The position numbers and the translations under genes were made by a program. This document shows positions 16,318-25,447 of a stretch of DNA of 45,917 nt, piece by piece. The stretch covers positions 1-45,917 of the forward strand of contig CACXES010000063.1 in assembly GCA_902766745.1 (NCBI GenBank). Direction: 5' to 3'. Positions within the stretch are counted from its first letter, which is position 1. Each line of letters begins with the position of its first letter. The stretch is from an uncultured Ruminococcus sp. Lineage in GTDB: Bacteria > Bacillota > Clostridia > Monoglobales > Monoglobaceae. Below the pieces are notes generated by a model. The model did no database searches. It was not told the DNA's origin and worked only from the letters and a program-made list of their open reading frames with translations.

Positions 16318-19300
16318 ATGAAAAAAGCTGTTAAAAGGATTTTGGCGTGTTTAATGTGCGCGGCAATGCTTGTGTGCAGTATGTCGATTGAGATTTTTGC
16401 GGACAGCAAGGACGTAAATTATACGGTTGCGGTTTCGTCAGGCGCACCTACGTCTGTAACGCCGACTGCGAACACGCCTGTCGAAAACAAGTTTAAATTG
16501 GCGGAAACGAGTGTGAACGGTCAGGAGTATATTCTGCTTGACGCGTACGACAGTACGGCTCAAAAAAAGGAATACTTAATTCTGACGGAATACTGCGTTC
16601 CGCAGGGAATCGGCGCACTTGACAGCGGTAAAGGCACGGACTATTACTATTATGCCGACCCGTCAAAGACCTGGGCATGGTCGGAGAATGCGTCCTCGGA
16701 AAATTATTACTGGAATCCGTCGGCGGAGGGCTCGACGGCGAACTTTCTTAATTCCGCCGAGGTGGTAGGCGCAACGATAGACAGCGGTATCAACGCTTAC
16801 GCACAGGAGCATACATGGCAGTTTGAACAGCCTTCAGACTGTACGGTCAAGGCCGCTCCGGCAACCATGAAATATTCGCTTTTGTCTGGGCGTGAGTATG
16901 TAACTTATGCGCAAAAGATAGGATATGAAACGCATAATATCGGAAATACAACATTGGAGAAGAATGGGTTTTGTTATCTGAGATCTCCGCATACGTTAAA
17001 CGCAAATTATTTTGCTGCGGTCAGAGTACATGGTACTGATGCCGGAAAAACTATGTTTCTGCAAGGCAATGCGCTTACATATGTTTCCGCTCACAGACGT
17101 GTTATGCGGCCGTGCTTCTACATATCCGAGGACTTCTTCAAGAACGTGAAGCTTGATATGTCCATGGGCGATAATGTGAAAAGCGTTATTATAAATCTTC
17201 TGACCGATGAGGAGGGTATAAAGCTCTACGGTGAGGACTGGTATACCTTAAAGCCGATTGATATAAGCGATGCCACGGAGGGCAAATTCTCGCTTGAATC
17301 AAACGGCGGTGACAGAGTTAAGTCGGGCTATACCTTGTCGGTAAGCGCTTTGGATGATGTGACCGCGGACGATGCCAAGATTACTTACATATACAAAAAC
17401 GGAGATAACTGGTACAGCTTCGGTGCGGAGGGCAGTGCCTATACCATCGAAAATAAGCTGGCAGGCACAGAGATGAAGGCGGTTATCGAAAAAAGCGGTG
17501 CAAAATATATCACAAACTCCCTTGTTGTTGGCGATAACCTGTCTTACAAGCACAGCTATCACAACACCGATGTATTGAGCCGTGCGGATGATGATGAGGA
17601 TTATGAGGTATATTTCAAAAAGTCGGACAGTGAAACGCTTTCGGCCTTGACCCTGGTAAAGAGAAATGACGGCAGCAGCCTGTTTCTGACAAAGTCGCTG
17701 GGTGCGGCGTCCATGGTTTCGGCGAAAAGCGGCGATGGTGAAATTGACGAATATCAGGTATATTCGTCAAAGGAGTCGAGAAGCATAGCGTACCGAGCAA
17801 ATACTGAGGAATATATAGACAAGTACATTCTTCCGACTGAGGTTCAGGATTATATAAAGGTTACACCGTGGGAAATTGAAGGCTCTGATGTGACAAGTGC
17901 TGCGGACGGCTCGTTTATCACCAAGCTGACAAACGATACCGTTGATTTTGCAAAGCTTGCAATGCCGAGCTACAGCGAGCTCAGAGGCGAGCCGAATTAC
18001 AATGCAAGAGTGGGCTACAGCGACGCTCTGGGGCAGGGCTTCTTAATGAGAACACCGAGAAAGGGTGTGACTACGGGCGTATTCTATTGCATGGCGCCCA
18101 GTGCCACCGTCAACGAGAGCAAGCCGACAACTGCGTATTACGGAAACCGTTTTGAGTTTAATTTAGACGACGGCATATTCAAGGAAATGAAGCTGGACGT
18201 TGAAAAAACCGGCTTTAAGGCGATAAGAGAGCTTAACCTTCCGTCAATTATGACTGAGGCGGAGGCGGCAGGCTTAGGCTACAGCGCAAACGAGCTTGCA
18301 ATACTCGGCTTCGGCGAGGCAAAGCGTGCAGAGGTCAAGTCGGCATACCTGGACGGCAGCACGCTTCATGCGGACGTAAGCTATATTAACTACGGTGCGG
18401 CGGATAATGTAACGCTGATTATGGGTGTATACGATGGGGAAAACCGCTTGCAGGGCTTAGACGCAGGCACGATGGCGGTTGACGGCAATTCCTATGAGAC
18501 GGTTGAAGCCGTAAGCTTTACTTTGCCGAGCGGCATTGCGGACGGGCAGACGGTAAAGCTCTTTGTGTGGGACGGAGATAATATGCATCCGATCTCAAAG
18601 GTGTTTGAGAGGGAGTATAAGAATATTCCACATTTTGTGACCTACAGCGGCGGCGATGAAGCTTACAGCAATACCGACTTGTTTGAATACAACGGCAGAT
18701 GGCAGGAGAATGAAGAAAAGACCGCAATCGAAACAAACTGGGTAAGACCGTATGTGGACTTTTCAATCGTGGGTCGGAAGGATCAGACAAAGGTAACGGT
18801 CAAGTTTGCTGAGAATAATCCCGCCATGGTTAAGCTTATTTTAAACGGCAAGGCGGTGTCATCGATAAAGGCAGATGCAACGTCGGCATGGGATATATCC
18901 GATTATATCGTTGACGGTATAAATAACATAAGGATAATGTATACGACCGCATCGACCAAGCTTAAGTTTACGGGTGCGGAGATTTCGGGGGCAACGGGCT
19001 ACCTCAGTGCAGCACCGGAGACGAATAATATTCTGTTTATAGGCGATTCGATTTCGGAGCAGCAGGGTTACACATATCTTGTTCCCAAATACCTCGGAGT
19101 GGATTCGACGGTAGTGGCTAAGTCGGGAATCGCATTTTTGGACGGGGTTTTCGGCGGAGGTATAAATGAATTATGTAAGGGTATGTCAACAAAGTTCTAT
19201 GATTACGGCGCATATAACATAGTGACCGGAGCGGACGGCAGCAAGGAGTATGTTGACATGGGCAGAGGTCAATACGACTTTGAAAGCAGCCCCGATTATG

Positions 19301-19686
19301 ACATTATCTTTATCAATATAGGTACAAACGACAGATACACCGATGCGGACAAGAATTTGACTACCAGCGAGTTTGCACAGAAAATGGACGCATTTCTCAA
19401 GGAATTGACCGTGAAGTATCCGAATGCAAATATCGTTTTGATGCGTCCGATTTTAAATCCGGATGCGACAACGCCGTCAAGAACGATAAGAGGAGAGATG
19501 TTTGACCTGATCGGAAACAACATAAACGGCGGAATGTACGGCGAAAACGTTCACTATTTTGACACCTCGGCTTGGAATATCACCATGGCGGTCGGAGATT
19601 TGATACATCCCAACTATGTGGGTTATCAGGAAATGGCGGATAAAATAATCTCATACTTTAAGCAGCAGGGATTTATCGGCAGGTAG
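16318..19686 (+). CDS. Exported SGNH esterase with DUF6273-like modules (paralog 2)
   Basis: This 1122-residue protein has a signal peptide ending EIFA before DSKDVNYTVAVSS, almost the same mature N-terminus as the preceding gene. The first DUF6273-like module spans about 50-300 and a degenerate second copy about 400-670 (FLMRTP, FKEMKLDVEKTG). A beta-sandwich (about 690-775) and a jelly-roll-like domain (about 780-900) follow, then a C-terminal SGNH hydrolase with S911 (IGDSIS), GTND (1002-1005) and D1094/H1097 (DLIHPN). A beta-sandwich before the SGNH fold recalls CE2-type acetyl esterases, so deacylation of an extracellular polysaccharide is a reasonable guess. AGAGGAAGGG precedes the ATG. 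The hydrolase fold is firm; the substrate is not known. Confidence 0.82.
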   Translation: MKKAVKRILACLMCAAMLVCSMSIEIFADSKDVNYTVAVSSGAPTSVTPTANTPVENKFKLAETSVNGQEYILLDAYDSTAQKKEYLILTEYCVPQGIGALDSGKGTDYYYYADPSKTWAWSENASSENYYWNPSAEGSTANFLNSAEVVGATIDSGINAYAQEHTWQFEQPSDCTVKAAPATMKYSLLSGREYVTYAQKIGYETHNIGNTTLEKNGFCYLRSPHTLNANYFAAVRVHGTDAGKTMFLQGNALTYVSAHRRVMRPCFYISEDFFKNVKLDMSMGDNVKSVIINLLTDEEGIKLYGEDWYTLKPIDISDATEGKFSLESNGGDRVKSGYTLSVSALDDVTADDAKITYIYKNGDNWYSFGAEGSAYTIENKLAGTEMKAVIEKSGAKYITNSLVVGDNLSYKHSYHNTDVLSRADDDEDYEVYFKKSDSETLSALTLVKRNDGSSLFLTKSLGAASMVSAKSGDGEIDEYQVYSSKESRSIAYRANTEEYIDKYILPTEVQDYIKVTPWEIEGSDVTSAADGSFITKLTNDTVDFAKLAMPSYSELRGEPNYNARVGYSDALGQGFLMRTPRKGVTTGVFYCMAPSATVNESKPTTAYYGNRFEFNLDDGIFKEMKLDVEKTGFKAIRELNLPSIMTEAEAAGLGYSANELAILGFGEAKRAEVKSAYLDGSTLHADVSYINYGAADNVTLIMGVYDGENRLQGLDAGTMAVDGNSYETVEAVSFTLPSGIADGQTVKLFVWDGDNMHPISKVFEREYKNIPHFVTYSGGDEAYSNTDLFEYNGRWQENEEKTAIETNWVRPYVDFSIVGRKDQTKVTVKFAENNPAMVKLILNGKAVSSIKADATSAWDISDYIVDGINNIRIMYTTASTKLKFTGAEISGATGYLSAAPETNNILFIGDSISEQQGYTYLVPKYLGVDSTVVAKSGIAFLDGVFGGGINELCKGMSTKFYDYGAYNIVTGADGSKEYVDMGRGQYDFESSPDYDIIFINIGTNDRYTDADKNLTTSEFAQKMDAFLKELTVKYPNANIVLMRPILNPDATTPSRTIRGEMFDLIGNNINGGMYGENVHYFDTSAWNITMAVGDLIHPNYVGYQEMADKIISYFKQQGFIGR

Positions 19687-19713
19687 GCTAAGGCTAAATA
19701 TATTTTCGATGTC

Positions 19714-19755
19714 GGAGTATGCGTATGCGAAATAGGAGTATGCGTATGAGGAATA
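19714..19755 (+). repeat. Tandem 21-bp direct duplication
   Basis: Two adjacent 21-bp units (19714-19734 and 19735-19755), each starting GGAGTATGCGTATG, differ at two positions. They lie between the esterase gene and the next coding start and each contains a GGAG and in-frame ATGs. They probably arose by slippage. Confidence 0.7.
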
Positions 19756-19781
19756 TTTGTATGAATCGGAGGATAACTTTA

Positions 19782-22700
19782 ATGAAAGCAAAAATCGGAC
19801 GTAAAGCTAAACTTTGCATTGCTGCGGCGATTTCGGCAGCGTTTATGCTTTCGTATGAATCGTTTTTGTATGCAGATACAAGCCTGTATACCTACACCTC
19901 CGCAATAAACTCTGCGGCGGTGGTGGAGGCCGAGGCAGAAACACCTCCGCAATACAAGTTTGCGTTAGATAAAAACGTGCGAACCTCCGAAAATGTGCAG
20001 GAGTATATTTTGCTTGATTATTATGACGGTGACGGAGAGAGGCGGTATTTTGTAATGACGGAATACTGCCTTCCGTCGGGGATAGCTTCGGCAGATGGGG
20101 ATATATCTCTTGAAACCTCATACGGCTCGGGAGTATATAGATTTTGCGCAGCGGATTCAGAGCTTGACTGGAACGGCGACGGAAAATACTATTGGGACAA
20201 GACGCAAAAGGGCTCTCCGGCATATTTCCTTAATGCGGATGCCACCGAGGACGCTGTGATTGACGAGAGTATGCAGCCGTATGTAAGGGAACACACATGG
20301 AAATTTGAGCAAAGCAAAAATTCGGGATATAAAAATAAGCAGTATGAGTACACTGCGAAATACTCGGATTTGGCATGGAGTGAATATTACGGGCAAAAGC
20401 TTTATAAAAAAATAGGTTACAGCGGCAAGGTTCTCGGCGGATATGCGAAGAATTATTTTTGGTGGCTGAGATCGACAGAGGCTTCATCGGAGTCGCCGAA
20501 GGGCAGAGTGTGGGGGATCAGAAGCAACGGCTATAACGGAAATCCGAACGGCTCGGCAGTCATGCTCGGAACCGAGAGAGCGGATTCCTGCTCGCATCGG
20601 CCATGCTTTTATCTGACGGAGGAGTTTTTTAAAAATGTAAAGCTCGATGTGCCGTCAATGGGCAGTGAGGTCAAAAATATTTTCTTGAGCAGGATAGATA
20701 TGCAGACGGCGAAAAATGTCGGGTATACCGAGAGGGAGCTGTCGGAGATAGGCTATACTCCGTTTTATTCCGATCCTGCCGAGGGGGTGCGGACGGCTGA
20801 CGGCGGTTGTTACATAAGGAAGTATGTATCAAACAGTGATTCACAGCCGCATACGGCAAGCCTGATATCGGTGTTTCGCAGAAACGGTGAAATAGAGAGA
20901 GTTAATGTGGATAAAAGAACTGTTTCGGGAGGGGAGGCTGCTCCTCTGGATACCGAAGCGGACATAAGCGGCGGCGCAGCGGATGAGACGGAGGTTGATC
21001 TGTATATATGGGATGAAAATATGAGTCCGTATTGTCTGCCCGAAAAGACAACCGTCGGCGCACTTATGCAGTCAAAGACGGCATATGCGGATTTTTCCTC
21101 GGAGGAGGCGGATATATCGGGATTTGACTTCGTCCGACAAAGCGGCGGCGCAAATGTTGAGATGCTCGGCGGAGAGAATTGCTGGGTAATGCGAAAGACC
21201 GAAGATATAAAAGATAACCTTACCGTAGGGCTTAAGCTTTCGCCGTATATGGCGGATGAATGTGAGAGCGGAAGCATATATACGCTGACCGTAGAGTATT
21301 ACGATCCGTATGTAACGGCTGAGGACAGCACAAAACGGGCAGATGCCGGCTATTTCAAGGTGTTTTATAACACTGCCGAAGCAGGCAGGACGGAAGCGGA
21401 AACAGTTTACCTGAACAATGCGCCGATTGAGGAGTCAAACCGCTACAAAACGGCGGTTATTACGCTTAAGGATGCAGTGATGAGCGGCGGCCTTGACGGA
21501 TACGATTTAGAACTTGCGGCGAAGGGAACGAGTACGCAGAACGCAGTATCACAGATTTATGCCGGGATAAAGAGCGTAAAACTCACCAAGGGTGCAGTGG
21601 ACAGCTTTGTCTATCCCATGTCAGTCAGCCATGAGAGCGGCAACGCCTATGAATGGTACAAATCCGAAAAAACGGTGCAGAACAGATTTGTAAATCTCAC
21701 GAATCTCGAAACAAATCTCAAGGTGACGTATATGCTGACCGATGCCGAAGACAATACGGTGTACAGCCGAACGGAGAATAAAATCCTCAGCGGCGGCGAA
21801 ACAATCGAAGCACTGTTTGACTTCGGAGACTTTAAGGAGTGCGGCGTGTATAAATACAAGCTGGTGACCGAGGCGGAAAATTCGGCAGGGGTGCGGCATG
21901 ACGAGAGGGAAATGCTCAATATTGCGGTGCTTAAATCCGACCCGAACGGGATTTTGAATAAATCCGTATATATAAATGCACATCTGAACAGATATTCGGA
22001 CGATGACAAGCTTGCGGATGCGGTCGATGTCTTAAAAAAAGGAAATACAGGCGGTGTGCGTATTGTTATCTCATGGATGTCAATGGAAAAGCCCGGATGG
22101 GAGCTTGACTGGAGCAATCACGTTTCGTATAAAGCGGTGCAGGCTTTGCACAACGGAGGCTTTAAGATTTTGGGCTTAATGATGAGTATGCCGACTAAAT
22201 ATACGGACGGGCAATCGACGAATATAATTCCGACTACGGACGAACAGCTTGACGCATGGCGGAAATACGCATTTTACAGTGCGGATACACTTAAGGAATA
22301 CGGAGTAGAGGAATTTGAGATATGGAACGAGCCGAATTGCTATACCTTCAGTCAAAACGCCTATAATAACGCAGAGGCGTATACCATTGCGGCAAGGGCT
22401 GCTGCGGAGGAGATAAAAAAGGCGAATCCGAACGCACAGGTAGGAGCGGGATCGCTGACGTGGCTCGGCAGTACGGGGGAAAGCCCCGAAAATTCGGCAA
22501 CTGTTTATTACGGCGGTAAAAGCTTTATGACCGATGCGGCAGCCGCCGGGCTTTGGAGCGACAGTAATATCGATGCAATTACGCTTCATCCGTATGCCGG
22601 GATTAACGGACCCGAGGCAGACGTATCCGCTGACGAAAAGGTCGCATGGTACAAGACAAATGCCTTGGCGTATGGCAAGGATGAAATTATGATATGGAAT

Positions 22701-23261
22701 ACTGAAATCGGATATTCTACGGCACAGGTAAGTGAACTTCAAAAGGGGATTTTCAACAGCAGGCAGGACATATTGATGAGGTCGCATGGTGTCGCAGATA
22801 GAGTAATGTATTATAATTTCGAAAAGAAGGGTACTATTGAAACGGATAGAGAGGACCAATTCGGTATGGTTTCAGGGGATTATACCGATTCCGAAAACCG
22901 TGGAAAGGGTTGGATACCCACTATATCCTACGTTATTTATACGGCACATAACTATATAATGGCGGATACGGAATTTGAAGGGCTTTATGATACGGACGGC
23001 GGAAATGTAAGAATGAGTCTGTTTAAAAGCAATAAGCAAGGTGCCGCTTTAAACGGCAAAAAAATTCTTACTCTGTACTGTGTCGGTGAGAATAAGGAGG
23101 TTTCGCTCTCTCTCGGCTGCGAGAGCGTTGTCTGCTATGACTGCTTCGGGAACGAGAGAGTTGTGTCTGCGGCTGACGGGATCTATGAATTTAAGGCAGA
23201 TGAAAAGCCGCAGTACATTGTCGGAGATTTTGCCGGTGTTGTTGTGAACGCCGTGTATTGA
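19782..23261 (+). CDS. Exported glycoside hydrolase with DUF6273-like module (paralog 3)
   Basis: The product (1159 residues) starts at ATG 19782 behind CGGAGG; earlier in-frame ATGs at 19719-19761 lie in a 21-bp duplication and would put arginine-rich residues before the signal peptide. Cleavage is likely after FLYA. The order is: DUF6273-like module (about 30-310; FWWLRSTEASSES, HRPCFYLTEEFFKNVKLD), small beta-sandwich (to about 430), carbohydrate-binding-like sandwich (about 435-610), beta domain (to about 725), and clan-A-like TIM barrel (about 730-1090) with acid/base E850 (EIWNEPN) and nucleophile E975 (IWNTEIGY). From the sandwich onward it parallels the hydrolase at 11456 but lacks the CBM9-like tail. 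It is probably secreted with the esterase to attack the same glycan; linkage specificity is unknown. Confidence 0.8.
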   Translation: MKAKIGRKAKLCIAAAISAAFMLSYESFLYADTSLYTYTSAINSAAVVEAEAETPPQYKFALDKNVRTSENVQEYILLDYYDGDGERRYFVMTEYCLPSGIASADGDISLETSYGSGVYRFCAADSELDWNGDGKYYWDKTQKGSPAYFLNADATEDAVIDESMQPYVREHTWKFEQSKNSGYKNKQYEYTAKYSDLAWSEYYGQKLYKKIGYSGKVLGGYAKNYFWWLRSTEASSESPKGRVWGIRSNGYNGNPNGSAVMLGTERADSCSHRPCFYLTEEFFKNVKLDVPSMGSEVKNIFLSRIDMQTAKNVGYTERELSEIGYTPFYSDPAEGVRTADGGCYIRKYVSNSDSQPHTASLISVFRRNGEIERVNVDKRTVSGGEAAPLDTEADISGGAADETEVDLYIWDENMSPYCLPEKTTVGALMQSKTAYADFSSEEADISGFDFVRQSGGANVEMLGGENCWVMRKTEDIKDNLTVGLKLSPYMADECESGSIYTLTVEYYDPYVTAEDSTKRADAGYFKVFYNTAEAGRTEAETVYLNNAPIEESNRYKTAVITLKDAVMSGGLDGYDLELAAKGTSTQNAVSQIYAGIKSVKLTKGAVDSFVYPMSVSHESGNAYEWYKSEKTVQNRFVNLTNLETNLKVTYMLTDAEDNTVYSRTENKILSGGETIEALFDFGDFKECGVYKYKLVTEAENSAGVRHDEREMLNIAVLKSDPNGILNKSVYINAHLNRYSDDDKLADAVDVLKKGNTGGVRIVISWMSMEKPGWELDWSNHVSYKAVQALHNGGFKILGLMMSMPTKYTDGQSTNIIPTTDEQLDAWRKYAFYSADTLKEYGVEEFEIWNEPNCYTFSQNAYNNAEAYTIAARAAAEEIKKANPNAQVGAGSLTWLGSTGESPENSATVYYGGKSFMTDAAAAGLWSDSNIDAITLHPYAGINGPEADVSADEKVAWYKTNALAYGKDEIMIWNTEIGYSTAQVSELQKGIFNSRQDILMRSHGVADRVMYYNFEKKGTIETDREDQFGMVSGDYTDSENRGKGWIPTISYVIYTAHNYIMADTEFEGLYDTDGGNVRMSLFKSNKQGAALNGKKILTLYCVGENKEVSLSLGCESVVCYDCFGNERVVSAADGIYEFKADEKPQYIVGDFAGVVVNAVY

Positions 23262-23357
23262 TCCGATAGCTTTGACATCTGAAAATCGGTCAACATAGAA
23301 AACGATAAAAGCTGACAAAAGCAAATAGGAAATAAAGGAGTATATGGGGTTCTGAAA

Positions 23358-25223
23358 ATGATTTGTATTGAACATGAAGGTATAAGACTTGAATTTGATA
23401 AAATCGGTGGAAATGCGAAAATTACGGATTTGCATACGGGGGCAGTGTTTGTCCAGAACGGCTCCGATGCGGAAATCACGGACGCATTTGAGAGCGGCGG
23501 TGAGGTCTGCGTCAAGGTGTGTCAAAGCGGAATACACGCAGTCTGCGTATATGATGTTGTGAAGGATGAAACGGGAATATATGTAAGGCTTAGACTTAGC
23601 TCTGCGGACGAGTTTGACGGAACGCTGAATTATCCGCCTGCGTTTAAAGTGAAAAGGGGTGATCGTGAGTACCATGCGTGCAGCGAGGGGCTTGCGTTTA
23701 ACGTTGAGGATAACATTCCTCTGCCGAATCCGAGACCCTTGTATGCCGGTACATACAGTTCGATGGCGTTTTGGGGCTTATCCTCCGAAAACACTTGGAT
23801 ATTGGCTGCTGTTATAACAAATTCGGACGCAATGCTCAGCACCGAGAAGAACGACGAGGGGCTGTACAGCACCTCGGTTATGTGGGAACCCGAAATGGGA
23901 AGATGGGGTTATGAACGTGAGCTTAGATTTTATATCGGTGTCGGGAATCCGATAAACGGTATTACGGCAACATATCGCAGAGTTGCCGAGCAAAAAGGTC
24001 TTGTAAGAACGCTGAAGGAGAGAGCCGGGAAGATAGAGAGTATTGACCGAATGGTCGGAAGTGCCAACGTATGGCTGTGGAATAACGATGCCATGGATAA
24101 GATGTATTCGCGGAATGCAGTATATAAGAAGCCGACCGAAGAACAATTCGGACTCAGATGCGAAATTGCACGAGATATGAAAGAAAGCGGAATGACGGAT
24201 GTTTTGTGGTCGATTTTCGATGAGAATATAGACAGGAAAACCGTAGATTATATCAAGAGTCTCGGGTTTTTAACAACATACTATGATGTGTATACCGATG
24301 TTATACCGGCATCCTGTGCGGATAAAATTCCCGAAACACGAATCAAGCGCTGCGAGCATCGCATGGATTACTGGCCGGAAGGTATCATTCGGGAGAAGGA
24401 CGGCAGTCTTTGCCCGGCATGGGAGCTTATGGGCAAGGATGGAAAAATGTACCCTCAGAACAGAATGTGTGACAAGGTCATAGTTGAATGTGCCGAAAAA
24501 TATATCAAGCCGCACGGCGTTGACAACGGTATCGAGGGAGTTTTTATTGACGTTTCACTTTGCGGCACATACGAATGTTACAGTGACGAGCATCCGCAAA
24601 GCCGCCGTGAAGCCATGGAGAATAAAAACAAGCTTTTCGAGCTGACCAAAAGCATGGGAATGTTCTGCGGATCCGAGAACGGTCATGAGGATGCTGTGCG
24701 AAATTATGAGTACAACGAGGGTATGATGAGCATAGCCTGGTATCGTGCGCGTAATTCGGGAAGGAGAATGACGGATATATATTCTCTCGATGAAGCCGAG
24801 GAGAGTATAACAAGGTATATGCTGAATCCGAGATACCGTGTTCCGCTGTGGGAAATGGTCTACCATGACTGTCAATCGTCATATTGGTATTGGGGCGATT
24901 CTACCAACAGCGTGCCTGAGCTGATGAAAATACGGGATTTATTTGACCTTCTGTACGGACTTCCGCCCATATACAGTATCAAGGCGGGAATGTGGGAGGA
25001 TATGAAGAAAGAGATAGTAAATTCCTATAACCGTACAGTGCCGTCGGCACGAGCGTTGAGATATTCGAGAATGGTATCATTTGACTATCTTTCGGAGGAT
25101 ATGACGGTTCAAAGAACGCTGTTTGATAACGGGCGTGAGATAGCGGTAAACTTCGGTGACAGGGAGTTTGTATATAAGAATAATGTGATAAAGCCCCATG
25201 ATAGTATCATATTGGAGATATAG
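23358..25223 (+). CDS. Putative cytoplasmic glycoside hydrolase (GH101/GH129-like)
   Basis: This 621-residue protein lacks a signal peptide, unlike its upstream neighbours. The first 230 residues look like a beta-sandwich and the rest like a TIM barrel. The segment GVFIDVSLCGTYECYSDEHP (D398) and a later FCGSENGHED (E440) resemble the Asp nucleophile and Glu acid/base layout of GH101/GH129 and related uncharacterised families; this is a resemblance from memory, not an alignment. It would process imported oligosaccharides. The start is uncertain: AAAGGAG is best placed for ATG 23344, which opens a three-codon ORF (ATG GGG TTC TGA), and the main ATG follows two bases after its stop, behind a GGGG at eight bases. 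The gap to the previous gene is 96 bp. Confidence 0.55.
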   Translation: MICIEHEGIRLEFDKIGGNAKITDLHTGAVFVQNGSDAEITDAFESGGEVCVKVCQSGIHAVCVYDVVKDETGIYVRLRLSSADEFDGTLNYPPAFKVKRGDREYHACSEGLAFNVEDNIPLPNPRPLYAGTYSSMAFWGLSSENTWILAAVITNSDAMLSTEKNDEGLYSTSVMWEPEMGRWGYERELRFYIGVGNPINGITATYRRVAEQKGLVRTLKERAGKIESIDRMVGSANVWLWNNDAMDKMYSRNAVYKKPTEEQFGLRCEIARDMKESGMTDVLWSIFDENIDRKTVDYIKSLGFLTTYYDVYTDVIPASCADKIPETRIKRCEHRMDYWPEGIIREKDGSLCPAWELMGKDGKMYPQNRMCDKVIVECAEKYIKPHGVDNGIEGVFIDVSLCGTYECYSDEHPQSRREAMENKNKLFELTKSMGMFCGSENGHEDAVRNYEYNEGMMSIAWYRARNSGRRMTDIYSLDEAEESITRYMLNPRYRVPLWEMVYHDCQSSYWYWGDSTNSVPELMKIRDLFDLLYGLPPIYSIKAGMWEDMKKEIVNSYNRTVPSARALRYSRMVSFDYLSEDMTVQRTLFDNGREIAVNFGDREFVYKNNVIKPHDSIILEI

Positions 25224-25363
25224 CATATCAGAAGTGCCCCATTATCCTGTTGATCGGGATTGAGTAATAATAAATATCGCAAAATACGCATTGTTCGGCC
25301 GATTCGGGAATTGTAAGATTCTTGAAACAGCCGACAGATACAGCAATTCTATGTTATTTGCGA

Positions 25364-25392
25364 TTGACACAGAGATAAAAAAGTGATATAAT
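25364..25392 (+). promoter_or_regulatory. Consensus promoter of the TIM-barrel gene
   Basis: TTGACA (25364-25369), a 17-bp spacer and TATAAT (25387-25392) match the consensus exactly and lie 55 bp before the start codon. The gene is therefore expressed independently of the upstream run. Confidence 0.8.
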
Positions 25393-25447
25393 ATGCAGAT
25401 AATATTACTTGTGCGTTACGAGTTGTGCAGATAGGGGGATAATACTT

